A stretch of 64,000 bases of DNA from Rhodocollybia butyracea (taxonomy: Eukaryota > Basidiomycota > Agaricomycetes > Agaricales > Omphalotaceae): NCBI GenBank assembly GCA_015501585.1, contig JADNRY010000043.1, positions 248,001 to 312,000 of the forward strand, given 5' to 3'. Shown piece by piece: positions 1 through 10,694 of the stretch. The translations under genes were made by a program, and so were the position numbers. Positions within the stretch are counted from its first letter, which is position 1; every line of letters begins with the position of its first letter. Under the pieces are notes generated by a model. That model did not search any database. It was not told the DNA's origin and saw only the letters and a program-made list of their open reading frames with translations.

Positions 1-244
1 CTAAATCTCCCATTAGTTGCCACATGGAAAGCTTGTCCATGAAACCTTCTAGGCGATCTTAGGGAGTTGCAACAGGAGCAATCTTGCTTTGTGGTCTCTT
101 CCTACGCTTTACGGACGACATTTCAGGAGATTCTGGGTGTAAAGGCTGTGGTCCAGGAAGCGAAAGGATGAGAAAGTAGAGCAATATTTGTATTTGAGCC
201 CTATACCGACATACATTCAGTGTATGTTAGAAATAGGTGAAGCG

Positions 245-758
245 ACTTACTCGCGTCGTCCCATTCTCCTTATCCATCTAAGCCTCCAATCATTATTCAT
301 CCAAATGGAAGTTTCTATGAGGTGACTCCTATGAGCACCATTCTCTGAGCCGTTGGAGCGCGTCCGTTTGCGTTCGGCTTGGTCCTCAACATTGCTCTTC
401 ACCTGGCTCAATGCAAACCACATCATTGTTTCCTCAATCTCTCCAGCGCCGCCATCGTTATCAAGAATTTCTGGTAGTTTGACGTGATACTTATTCGCGG
501 AAGCACATGCAGTGAGGGAGAGGAGATGCGACTTGTCAAATTCAAGGGCATTATGGACTGGAAAGCAGTCAGTAACCGACATTGACTAGATTCAAGCAAA
601 TTTACCTCTGGAAGCCACAAAAATTGAGGGTAAGTTCTGACAACAAACTGGTCGAGAGTTTCACTGTTTAAATCAGTGAATGGGAAGCTTTGGTTCAAAT
701 TGGTTTCTTGAGATGACAACCATTTGATTGGCGGTTTTAGGTCGAGAACATAGGGCAA
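245..758 (-). CDS. Hypothetical protein, two or more exons, runs towards the left edge
   Basis: Unrecognised. On the minus strand an exon opens with ATG at 758 (MPYVLDLKPPIKWLSSQ) and reads to about 609 (...PQFLWLPE), where GTAAAT makes a good donor. A matching acceptor (CTTTCCAG) lies near 560. The downstream reading that looks most protein-like (...NALEFDKSHLLSLTACA, then an acidic and a basic stretch) runs to about 250 and ends at another possible donor (GAGTAAGT). The phase across the intron does not fit perfectly, so there is either a different splice site or a frameshift. A further short basic exon (SSVKRRKRPQSKIAPVATP) can be read near 70-125. No domain is recognised. A decayed gene is possible. 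Confidence 0.35.
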
Positions 759-1365
759 GCCAGATAATATATAGTGGCCATTGGCATTCGTTTAAGAGTG
801 CACATGGGCCGAGTAGTCCGCAGATATCATCAAACATAGGCGCTAAACCTATCTTACAACAACCTTGTTATCTATTTACTTTTATCGTTACGCTCGATTT
901 GCTCCGCTTCCCAATTCAACTTCTCCCTCAGCCGATCCTCCTGTTCTATGAAACTCAGCGGTAAACTTTTACCTAGTCCAAAAAAGACAAAGAGCCCCCA
1001 CTTCCATCTGAACGGATTGACGGCCACACAGAAAACATACCAGAACAAAAGTTCGGAATATGTAAAGAAATCGAGGTTATATTATCAACGATTTCTTCAT
1101 GACTAGGATAGCCAGTTTTCCATTAAGAAACGGTACATTAGACTGTGGATCTGGAGTCCAGATGTATTATTGACACCTAAGTAGTAAACTTGAACTTGAC
1201 ATCGCTGCGAGATGACTTACACGCCCAGATACCGCCCAGCTGGTTGCGTTCCCCAGCTTCACAGAACGAATACGATACATTCCAGCTGTAACTCAATGTC
1301 ACGCCAGAAGTGAGCAGCAAAACAGTAGAAAAAACTTAAGAGTAGATCCCAATAACAGCCGCAGC
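759..1365. other. No gene seen
   Basis: Only short frames with no protein-like character and no repeat structure that I can see. Confidence 0.4.
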
Positions 1366-1451
1366 ACCCAAACTGGGAGTCGAACCCGCCTCAGTCCACA
1401 ACCCATTTGCATGAACCGCCATGAACCGCCTAACCACTCAGCTGTCTGGGC
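1366..1451 (-). tRNA. Degenerate tRNA-like sequence
   Basis: Read on the minus strand, a 7-bp acceptor stem can be formed (GCCCAGA with TTTGGGT, including G-U pairs). A D-arm of the GCTGAGTGGTTA-GGC type and a GGGTTCGACTCCC T-arm core follow, that is, A-box and B-box like internal promoter sequences. The T-stem keeps only three good pairs. The anticodon region is enlarged by a tandem duplication of GGCGGTTCAT, so no anticodon can be assigned. It is best read as a tRNA pseudogene or tRNA-derived repeat; an intron-bearing real tRNA is less likely. Confidence 0.35.
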
Positions 1452-2340
1452 GACAATGGTACAGTTCTTTTACCTACCTATCTCAGGCGTGTTCCATGGT
1501 TGCTGGTTGTTCCTTTGGATGTACGCGATTCTGATTACTCGAAGGTTGACCCATGAGGAATTGCAAGAGTAGAGAGCGTCTTTTGTGCCATAAAGAGGGA
1601 ATCAGGAGGAGGATCTATAATGTTTTAGATTAACGCAAGCAGGGGAAAACTAATGTCACGTACCAGGCTAGTATTTATCGATCAATGTTCAATATTCAAC
1701 TGTGATATTCTATAGACGGACAGGAAGGCCTGAAGATTCATCAACGACAGTCATTCGCTACCGCTGATTTGTGCTGGAACTCCACTAGTTGAGCTTGAGC
1801 TCGAGTTTGTTTGCATCCTGGAATCTTTTTAGTAACCAAAAAACGGGGAAAAAGACGCATGTAAACAACATTGCTCTCGGCACTAGTGTCTTCACATCTC
1901 CATTGTTGATGTTTATTGGTTTGCTAGTTTGAGTATTGTGTCTTCAACAACTTCAAGGTACTTGTTATCAACATCATGCCTAGTTTTTCCTAAGTGGAAT
2001 AGAGCGTATTTGCAGTCGGTTAGCTGACCTCGGCGTCTCCTCGCTACATCACACAACGATCGCGGATGACGACCGCAAGCTTGTCACGCCGTCTCATCTG
2101 CGTCTCCTCGTTACATGTCACCTTTTTAGCGGTTGCAGATATGCTCTAATGAGAATTGCGGTAACAAAGCAAAGTGAAAAACATGTACTTTTTTGACAGC
2201 GCTAGTCACAGACACGTGTTTCTCCGAGTCGATTAAGGACTTGATTAAGGATATTCCTTTGCCTCAACAAGAAATCTATATTTACGATATCAGTTATTCT
2301 TTCCGGATCTCTTTCTGTTGCTAAGGGACGCATTACTTTT
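1452..2340. other. No gene seen
   Basis: Non-coding as far as I can tell. There is a weak local duplication (GGCGTCTCCTCGCTACAT near 2032 and GCGTCTCCTCGTTACATG near 2100). Confidence 0.4.
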
Positions 2341-2410
2341 TCTCGAAAGTTCTTGTGCTTGTACTGTTATAAAGATCAAAGTCACTGTCTTTTGTTGGAC
2401 AGAGAACTAC

Positions 2411-3538
2411 TCATGGATCACCGTGTCTGCGCAGGTGGCTTGACATCCGGCCAAACATTTGAACAGCAATGGACGTCTGCTGGGGTTCCCTTATCTCACT
2501 ACAGACACCCGTCTTACTATGGACAGAATCTAATGTGCCAGCCACAAACTTCAGCGAGCACTGATGCGCCGGAAACAGTCCACCGTTTGGCAGGAAAGTT
2601 GGGTGGCTCGTGACACAGAGAATGCGGAGACTACTGAAAATTCAAAGGCCCATGAGATCAGCAATAACTTATTGAAGGAGTTCCATAAGATCTACAGAGG
2701 ACCGGGAACAAAAGCCGAAAAACGAGAGCTGAATCAAAAGTACCGTAATCTTGTTTGTATTTGAAATATTTTGGCAGATCCATTTACTGATAGTTACAAC
2801 CAGGCGTGCGATCGATGCTACCACAAAGGAATCGAATGCACCAGCGATGAGTTTACACTCCTGTGTAAACAATGCACCTACTCGATGGGGTGTACGAAGA
2901 GGGACTTTCTGAAGAGAATGCGAGTTCAAGAGAGGATGAACATCAATGACTCTGAATATGCTGCCCTTTACAATGCCTCTGGTTTCGGTCCGCAAAAAAG
3001 CCTACATGCTGCGGAACAGCAAGTGAGCCGAAGGTTGAAGAAGCTCCGTGACAAGGACAATGAAATCTTCAACAGGGAGGAGAAAATAAGGGATGACGAG
3101 GAGAGGCTCAGAATCCAAGAGGAGAGACTCTGCATCAAAAAAGAGAGACTCCAGTCCAAGGAGGAGGCTCTCCGCATCAGGGAAGAGCGTCTTCAGTGTT
3201 TCGCCCCCATGTTTACTGGCTCCGAGGAGCAGCGAGTGCACTCTTATGCGGGAATCGAAGATACGCCCTCTCCCTCCTCCCAAGATTCTGCTTCGCACGG
3301 CTCCTCCAGTATTATGCACCCCATGAATTTGAACTTTCCTACAACATTTTCTACTGGTCTCATTCCTCCGGCATCATTATCGTTTGAATTCAAAGAGTCC
3401 TTTTTGCCCACTCCTTTAGCAGAGGGCCATCTGCGGCTGCCATTGGTGAATACATATACCCTTGCTATCCAATTTGATCACTCAATGTACTTACTAGCCT
3501 CCATCATTCATTGCACCAATCGGCAAAACTTGGGCTGA
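2411..3538 (+). CDS. Cysteine-pair (zinc-binding-like) coiled-coil protein
   Basis: Unrecognised family. A likely start is ATG 2411 (MDHRVCAGGLTSGQ). A later exon reads ...NLLKEFHKIYRGPGTKAEKR and splices with a very short intron (GTAATC near 2744, TTGGCAG ending 2780) into the frame ...HPFTDSYNQACDRCYH. The cysteines are spaced C-x2-C-x6-C, then C-x2-C-x5-C, a likely zinc-binding module for nucleic acid or protein contact. It is followed by about 60 residues of strongly charged heptad-like repeats (RLRIQEERL, RLQSKEEAL, ALRIREERL), a coiled coil. A Ser/Pro-rich tail runs to the TGA at 3538. The reading frame changes between about 2560 and 2615 without an obvious intron, so the 5' part may be frameshifted. 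Confidence 0.5.
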
Positions 3539-4059
3539 TTCAAGCACGCCTGGGATGCATTGATCAGCAGATGTCAAAGTTGAATACCACTGGCATTCGG
3601 AATACCACTGTCAAATACCACTGTCATATAGCATGTCTCATTACTCCTCTCTCTTCTGGTGTGTAAAGGGTTCTGAACGTGGGACATGGGTTGTTCGTTT
3701 TTCTTTTTTACTCAGCTTGTACTTGTACCCCTGAATCTGAAATTTGCTAGCCTGCTAGTGTATGAATCATTCTAAGGGAAAAACAGATAGCATTGAAGCT
3801 ACTGCAAAGTGGAACAGCGAGCCCAAAGCAGATACAAAGCTCCTTAGCAACATTTAGCTAGATATCCGGACATTGCCAAGATGTACTCAGTAGAGTTGGG
3901 AAGGAAGGTTGTGGGACAACATCCCGGCTCGGGTCCAAACTCATCGTAGCGAAAGCGATTCACCATGATAGCCAAGTTGTTGAGCTGTCTTGAGGCGTTA
4001 TACCAAATGAAAGCGGCAGAAGCGTACTAGTTTGTCACCATGCGGACAAATCGCACAAC
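3539..4059. other. No gene seen
   Basis: Starts with a short duplication of GAATACCACTG (about 3580-3625). The rest has no coding or repeat signal that I can support. Confidence 0.4.
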
Positions 4060-4470
4060 TCACGCGGCGCCACTTTCATCGACTCCTTGTACTACCAAAA
4101 AATATGTAAATGAGGAAGACTTGGATATAGTGACGAAGCACTCACATTCGTTATGATTAAGTTCTTCTCCATACATATCTACGACGTCATGCTTTGAGCC
4201 TACAGGCTCTTCATATTGAGCAGCGGAAGTGAAAATCATTAATTGGAATGAATGCGCGATCCCAGTTTGTAAGTCCTTGGGCCTTCTACTCTCGACTTAG
4301 CAAAACCCGTAAACCAAAATAAGAATTGTACCTCAGCAGTGCGACACCACTTTTGCACGCCCAGTTCCTCTTCTGAGGTCAAGGTCCCGGTTTTGGCGTG
4401 CACACACTGAGTATCCTGAAAAAGGAACTTGCAGGCGAACCATCATAAGCAATTGCTGCATTGTACTCAG
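4060..4470 (-). pseudogene. Ulp1-type (C48) cysteine protease fragment
   Basis: The minus strand, read from 4470 down, gives WFACKFLFQ and then EEELGVQKWCRTAE. A donor (GAG/GTACAA near 4333) and an acceptor around 4290 lead to KAQGLTNWDRAFIPIN. The same order and residues occur in the second Ulp1-type gene of this window at 51.7-53.1 kb (WFACKFIF, VKRWCRAAK, WDRVFIPIN), so this is a diverged partial paralogue. In the family, FIPIN precedes the catalytic His (HW motif); here the frame is lost just after it. Further down another frame continues plausibly (SAAQYEEPVGSKHDVVDMYG), crosses a clean intron (4092-4145) and stops at 4060 (QGVDESGAA). No catalytic Cys is visible. A 175-codon minus-strand frame covering 4333-4860 looks like a misframed reading of this region. 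Confidence 0.5.
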
Positions 4471-4860
4471 ATGTGTCCTGGTCATTTTTGGGTCGGTTAC
4501 TAACTTGGGACTGTTACATGCGAAAATATTTCCTGACCTTTGTAGATTCAATAGGTATAACCAGTAATGCCGGTACACGGCAGTGCCCGCTACCTCCCTA
4601 AGCAAACACCTGAAAGCATCCAACAAGGCCAAGGCCTCACAACATTTCTGACAGCTCAAAAGAGATACTACATGCGCGACATATGCCATGGATGTTCTTC
4701 CAAATCTTGGAACAAGCGCGATCGAAAACTCAAACACCATAAGACCCTCTACCCTAAAGAGGTAGCGGGAATAACATAACATTACAGTTTCCGATTCGCG
4801 CGAGACTTTCGCAAACAAGGCATGGTCGACTGAATCTTTTGAAACAATCGTACAAGTCAT

Positions 4861-5182
4861 TACGGCTCTATATATTCAAGGGTGGGTCTCACTTTGCATT
4901 CAAAATGCAGATCAGACTTCAAACTTGAGTCAGAACTTGCAAGTCAGAAGACTCAGAAATTGCTTACTGGGAGCTCGAGAAAAAATAGAAGAGATATGGG
5001 AACTAAGTATAGATGCTATCCACTCCAATTCTCATGTTTTATCAATATGGTATGATCCTGTATGATCTCGAACAATTACCATAGTCATCTGATACCTTCA
5101 CTGATGCAGCAATCTCATATAAATGTTCCCTCTGTTCTTTCACTCTGCGACTTTGTCCTCCAAACTTAGTACTCCTACCGGT
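4861..5182. other. No gene seen; upstream of the Plavaka-like relic
   Basis: AT-rich non-coding DNA. ACTGATGCA at about 5101 recurs inverted near 7836, but nine bases are too few to call element ends. Confidence 0.3.
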
Positions 5183-7461
5183 ATGGCCCCAGAACCCATC
5201 AAATGTCCTGTATGCTATCAGGAATTTTCCGTAGCTGGGTACCTAGAGTGACACATAAAACAGACTAAGGATGATGCGCATAAGCAGGAATTCGTGCGCC
5301 ATGAGAGAACACAAATAGATAGAATATCCAAAACTATCGAAAGAGTAGAAGCACTTGCTCGTTCTTGCCTTCCCAGCCATGCACAGCGTCAGCCTTTACA
5401 ACAGCCTAATGATAATCTAAAATTAGGCTCCAACGAGGCCATGCATGTAGATTTGTACAACATAAATGACCAAGAAGAATATAGTGATTCCGAAGATGAA
5501 GACAGTTACTCCAACTTTGGACTTGACCCTGGTTACGGAGATGAGACTGATCATGGGAATTCAGACATTGAAGACAATGTGTCTGATTGTCCATCATTAC
5601 TTTCACTGTCCGATGACGAATCTGACTCTTCCAGCTGGCAAGGGGGTATGTTCAGCTTTATTTAAAATCTTGTAGTTGTGCAACTACTAATCAGTGAATG
5701 ATTCAATCATATGCAGACTTCGAAGATGATGATATGCCAGATGTGTTAATGGAGCCTGAAGCAGAAGCCGGGTTTGACTTCCTACCCCCCTGAAACCGGC
5801 TAGCCCATATCCATCCGAAGACATTGATATGGGAGAGGTTTCTGAAACTGGCTCCTCTAATTCAGATACTGGGGCCTCTTCTATGATAGACCATGACTCA
5901 GATATGAACGCCTCTTCTGACCCCGAGGCCTCAGGAGAGTCTGCGGCTTCTTCATCTCCAAGACGTTTCAATTTAGCCGGCATCCTCAACAGTGTTGATG
6001 ACAAAGATGAGCCAAGAACTTGGCAATGGAACGATACTGCTGGTAAGGTGATCAACAAATGTAAAACTGTCTGTGAACGATGGGAAAGTATTTTAAAATC
6101 GAAAGGGCAACAGGAACTTAGTAGTGGTACTACTACTCATGATGATAATCTTGATCAGAAGTGCTATCACCCTTTTGCTTCCCAGTTGGATTGGGAAATT
6201 GCACAGTGGGCAGTCACAGAAAAGTAGTATTCAAGGTTGTTGACTTTTCAAATCTCATAGGTACAGCAAAAATTAGGTCTATCTTATGAAAACTCCCGAG
6301 GTATGCTAAAGTGCATTGATGAAATCCCCGAGAGATGTGGAAAATGGCGGACTAAACAATTATCATTCCGTGATAAACCTGGTGAACATTTCACTGTGTA
6401 TCATCGGGACCCAGTTGAAGCAATCAAAGCACTCTGGGGTGATCCTGCCTTTGCTGAACACTTGGTGTACAAACCAGGAAAGCTTTTTCGTGGGGCAGAA
6501 CAGACTGAAAACAATTGTATCTACTCTGAGATGTGGACTATGGGTTTTTGGAATGCAGTGCAGGTGTGTAATTGAACTTATCCGTCGGCTGCCACTTCTT
6601 GCAAATCTCAATTCAAAATCTAGCATGCAATTCCAGTTGGAGGGACAGTCTGTCCTGTGATTATAGCCTCTGATAAAACAAATCTGACCAGATTCTCAGG
6701 GAACAAATCGGCGTACCCGGTATATCTCACAATTGGCAATTTGCTCAAGGCTTTAAGGAGGAAGCCCAGTGCCCGGGCATGTGTCCTTATTGCTTATCTC
6801 TCGGTCGATAAGCCGAATAAACAAGGCCTTACAAAAAAAGATCTTAAATTACAAACATATGAAATTTTTCATTGTCCTATGGCTCATGTGCTGGAGCCAT
6901 TAAAATCTGCTGGAAATCCAAAAACAGGGGGATAGAAATGGTTGGAGGCGATAGTAATGTGAGGAAAGTCTATCCTCTGCTCTGTACATAGGTTGCAGAC
7001 TAGCCCAGTCAAAGTCTTGATATGATACAGTGATAATATTGATCAATGATGAAGCTGAATCTATGGCAGTAAGAGGCTGTAGGGTTGCCAGACTTAGGGT
7101 CATATTCCGGCTCCCTAACGTGGTAAAAAGACTTGGGCAAAGATCTGAAGAGGACCCTCCCCCAAACTGGCCCAAGGCTGAAACACCTCTTGCATATGTT
7201 ACATGGTTTTCTCGATTTAAAAGTGTACCTGATAGTAAAAATGGAATGTATCGTGTACAACCATCAGTCAGTGCCTCGAATGGCACTCCTCAAGGTGAAA
7301 TCATTCCATTGTCAGATATTAGACAGAGTTGTATGCTCGTACCAAGCTCGAGTGATTGGGAAGGAAACGGCTGGACTTCAGACAATATACTGGATAAGTG
7401 TCCAGCATTTTTTGTGAATAATTTTCAGAGTAAATATACATATCAGACGATATATTGATTA
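5183..7461 (+). pseudogene. Plavaka-like transposase (CACTA-related), decayed and internally deleted
   Basis: The protein starts at ATG 5183 with a C2H2-like motif (KCPVCYQEFS...HIKQTK), interrupted by TGA 5249-5251. A long acidic linker follows (SDSEDEDSYS), with an intron from about 5647 to 5715 and a frameshift near 5790. The conserved core comes next: CYHPFASQLDWEIAQW (6160-6210), QQKLGLSYENSRGML, VYKPGKLF, IPVGGTVCPVIIASDKT after an intron ending near 6622, and YPVYLTIGNLLKALRRK (6715-6765). Near 6928 the frame slips into GIEMVGGDSNVRKVYPLLC, typical of the family, with two stops. The text then jumps to a C-terminal part (7048-7458: RVARLRVIFRLP, PLAYVTWFSRF, EIIPLSDIRQSC). The middle of the catalytic region is missing, so it cannot encode an active transposase. 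Confidence 0.75.
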
Positions 7462-7855
7462 TCAACTTCCACTCCGATCCCATCGTTTCAAACCTACAGA
7501 GTCTCGCTATGATATCTTCGAATGTCGCTAAATTCGATGACTGCGCTGCTGTTACCTTGGTCCAATCACGTTGGTCCAGACCTAGAAGTTTGGAGCGGTC
7601 AAGCAAGCGCGCAAGGATCATGTATGCAGACTTTCACACTCAAATTCCCTGTCGATAGATTGGGCTCTTGATTGGGCTGGTTTCCGGACTTTACACTTTA
7701 CAAGTCTGTTGTCTTTCCATCTCGTCTTTTCTTTATCTTTTCTTCGTATATTTCGCTACTAGCTAGAATACTAGTGTTGGTATATTGTATTTTTTTGGAG
7801 AAATACTGTAAATACACATATACAGACTTATAGTGCATCAGTAAAATGTAAGTGA

Positions 7856-7911
7856 GCTGGAGCCACTCGAAACGGCTCAGGCACTATGCAGCCGTTTCAA
7901 GTGACTCCAGC
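7856..7911. repeat. 22-bp inverted repeat (stem-loop)
   Basis: GCTGGAGCCACTCGAAACGG at 7856 and its near-perfect reverse complement ending 7911 (two mismatches over 22 bp) flank a 12-base loop. A second smaller hairpin (CCGGC...GCCGG around 7922-7940) follows directly. The position, 0.4 kb after the Plavaka-like relic, would suit a terminal or subterminal structure of a DNA transposon. Confidence 0.6.
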
Positions 7912-8085
7912 CTAGCGGCTCCCGGCGCTGTACAGTGCCGGAAAGCGGCTTCCCGTGTGCGGTGTCTTGTTTAAGCAAGAACGGTAGACCTGGCGACAAC
8001 AAGTACTCGGACCCTAAATTGGACACCCTAACCACTCCCCCATCAGCATGTTTCAAATAAGTAGTGATTAATATGCCTTTGTAAA

Positions 8086-8385
8086 TTGTGGAATATCATT
8101 TGCCTTGATTGTGAACATCTCGCGTCGGCTGAATGGTACCGTATCATCAATGACAAGACTTTCTCATCCTATTCCCCGTTGACAAAGCACATCTTATACG
8201 AACTTGGGGCTTTACCAGTTTCCGCCCTCAATTTGAGGAGATTGGAGCCTTCGTTAAACTTGTCGTTAAAGGTAGTCTTCCTAGCAACGTGCCAGTTATT
8301 ACTACTGCAGCATGTGCACCAGGTGAAGCTACGCATGCACTTTGCACATTGTTGGGGATGAATGGAGCTTCCTTTGGACTGTAAT
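8086..8385 (+). pseudogene. RecQ/DEAD-box-type helicase fragment
   Basis: Two frames join into a recognisable piece of a fungal RecQ-like ATPase. The first, HLASAEWYRIINDK (8115-8157), resembles the segment before motif II. The second is DFLILFPVDKAHLIRTWG (8165-8212), in which DKAH (8181-8192) stands where DEAH or DEVH is expected. It continues FRPQFEEIGAF and ends LCTLLGMNGASFGL with a stop near 8385. The Glu-to-Lys change in the Walker B position, the frameshift, and the lack of Walker A and the second RecA lobe make it a non-functional scrap. Confidence 0.55.
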
Positions 8386-8608
8386 ATGATATTACACAGC
8401 CCATGCCAGCTGAAAGTGCCAGTCCCATACAGGTCCCTACGCCGACGCAGGCGGCGAGCTCGACTCCGGTAAAGAAGGTAAACTACGAGGCCAACACAGG
8501 GATGGTACTAGCCAATGCCCGTAAAGACTAGCTGTTACAGCTACCTATCTAATTCTACCCTAACATGATTATGATCTTATTAGTACTAATGTAGAGAAGT
8601 ACTACCAA

Positions 8609-8690
8609 GGTCCAATAGTGTAGAGGTTAACATGCACGATGGCTTGATGATAGACCTCCGTGAGATCGAGGTTCGAGTCCTGGTTGGACC
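8609..8690 (+). tRNA. tRNA-like sequence, acceptor GGTCCAA/TTGGACC
   Basis: Perfect 7-bp acceptor stem, D-arm of the GTGT-AGAGGTTA-ACAT type, a CACG/CGTG anticodon stem with an enlarged loop (intron-like), and a B-box GGTTCGAGTCC. The T-stem has one mismatch (CGAGG/CCTGG). A sister copy with the same acceptor stem lies at 12523-12612. No anticodon preceded by T33 fits cleanly, so the isotype is unassigned; a Gln-like origin is only a guess from the acceptor and D-arm. Confidence 0.5.
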
Positions 8691-8691
8691 G

Positions 8692-9120
8692 TACTGTCAA
8701 CCAGGACTTATGGCCTTGTATTTTGATTTCTTTTGGCAGTGACTCAAAGTAATTTTCTTTGTGAGCTATGAAATGGCTATGTTATACTGGAAGATGAGTT
8801 GCTTTGCGTACTGTCCAACGCGTGTCATATTCTCCTTCTCCTCACGAAAGCTTATAACAACATAATTTTCACGTGATTTTGGACTCTTTCAATTTCACTG
8901 CCATTTCCAGTCGTCGACCATCATCATGACACTGACAGCCATCTCTTTCCACCTCGCCTGCACGGGCCCCGCAGAGCAGATCTTTACACTTCTGAACCTG
9001 ATTTCAACCAATCGCTGGCCTTCCTGGAAACTGAAAGAGATTTTTTGTCACTGATAAGTGTAAGCCCAGGCTTACAGTAAGCTTTCGCACATTTGACATC
9101 TTTCTTGCTTTAGCTTTCGC
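8692..9120. other. No gene seen
   Basis: CT-rich, intron-like or promoter-like sequence between the tRNA-like copy and a short duplicated segment. No coding call. Confidence 0.3.
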
Positions 9121-9440
9121 TTATCGCTGAAAAGCTTTAGATGTAGACATGGATTCACCGGTACGCTCTGTCAATGTGGATGAGGGGATCCTCCTGCCGA
9201 GCCTCCAGACAACTCTAGTTGTGTATCCAGTGTTTCCGCGACAGGTGTCCCTCAGGCACAAAGCGTTCGTTAGCACAATTTCTTTCAATCTTGATTGTCA
9301 TTACTGTAGCTGACACGGTCTACTGTTTTCTCCACCCCAAGGATTTTATCGGAAAAGGCTACCAACTCTGATAAACTTCATCCACGCGACGCAATGGATG
9401 CACAATTAGCTCACAAACTCACTGGTGCGTAATGCCAATC
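9121..9440 (+). repeat. Diverged duplicate, copy 1 (pairs with 14761-15010)
   Basis: Starts with TTATCGCTGAAAAGCT and contains CTCTGTCAATGTGGATG, both present in the same order at 14761-14815. The readable peptide MDSPVRSVNVDEG aligns with HSVNVDVTPP of the other copy. A later piece (LTRSTVFSTPR ... HKLT before a GTGCGT donor) has a counterpart (LTQLPVLFSPL ... LRLT before GTGGAC). These look like exons of two old paralogues. The family is not recognised. Confidence 0.4.
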
Positions 9441-10694
9441 TCGCTTTCTTTTCATTACTTGTTCGTTATCTCTTCCATTTCGCACCTGAGTTTTGATGTT
9501 CATCGCTCAGCAATGACGCTACCACTACGAACGTCGAGATCTAGAACGCTGATGTTTCTTCTGGTCACCAGATCTTGATCTCAAGTGATGTTCCCTTGTG
9601 ACGACTAATCAGGGTCAGTGGTGTCATTTCTCTGCTTCCTTGAGTGGTATCCCATACCTCTTTACAGAAAAATCCACTCAACATTCTTCGGTTATATCCA
9701 TGCGTACGTCTCACCCTCTTTGATGCAGAAAAGGTGACTCTACAGTAAGCGACACACACTTCATTTCCTTACATCTTTACATGTCGTTCACATATATCTC
9801 TTTGTCGACATTTCCTCACAATCATATGTGGTTGGTGGCAGTGACAAAGGCCAAAGTCGATGAACAACGGAAAAGGCATAACAAGGGGTGTGTATCCTAT
9901 CTTATAATACATTTCCGTTTACTAATCTGAGAGCGCTCTCTGCTTGACTTGTGAAGGGATCAACAACCGCTCGGAACTCTCAGCCGCTGAGTCGCTGAGT
10001 CGCTGGGTCTAGGAGTTGTATGAATTATAGGCTCCCTCCTTTTGCCCTTCTAGCCGAAGACACGATGGTTAAAAACACTCGTTGTAAACGCCGCAATTTG
10101 GTCGCTTGGTCGTCGTAGTTCAATACTTATCTTGTCATCATTTGACCTCCGACTCCTGGCCGGAAATACATAGATCTTTAGACAAATCAGGGATGTCGCA
10201 AATAAAGAGACTGTCAATTTCACTGAGACAGCGGTCGGTTGGGAGAAGTATCGATCTTGCCGTTATAAGAAAGCTTTCGAAACTTGGTTAACGTCAACGC
10301 TGAGCGCTCATGCACATACCACGTGATGCACAATAATAAATTCCTATTTGTCGCGGGAGTTACCGCTTCCCTTCAACGTTCAGGTTGCGCTATGCGCTTA
10401 CATCTGGTACTTCTGCTTATACTTTCTCTCCTTAACATTCAGGCCCGCGGGATGACGACCCAATGTAATACCATCTCCTGTTGTTTCATTCGTCTTTGCT
10501 ACTACCTTACCCGCACTGCAAGCATACCCGAGGGCTCGTCTTTGTGGCCTGGCGGATTGCTGCTTTGCCTTTTTTCTTTCTTCTTCTACCTCCTTACCAT
10601 TAACGCCCTGAGCCGACTTATCCTCGTTGCATTCTCTACTGCATTTCTGACTACTTCTACCTCACAGTATCCTCAGGAAAAGAGTTTAGAGCCT
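9441..10694. other. No confident gene; upstream of the TET/JBP-like relic
   Basis: Contains intron-like CT-rich stretches and a hydrophobic open reading from 10284 that I regard as spurious 5' extension. A direct repeat CCGCTGAGTCGCTGAGTCGCT lies near 9980-10005. Confidence 0.3.

Noticed and set aside
5101..7845. ACTGATGCA inverted at both sides of the Plavaka-like relic as terminal repeats
   Set aside because: Only nine bases match, with no target duplication; chance occurrence is plausible.
10284..10694. N-terminal hydrophobic extension of the TET/JBP-like gene as a signal peptide or membrane region
   Set aside because: The family start fits ATG 10695; the upstream part reads like translated intron or UTR.
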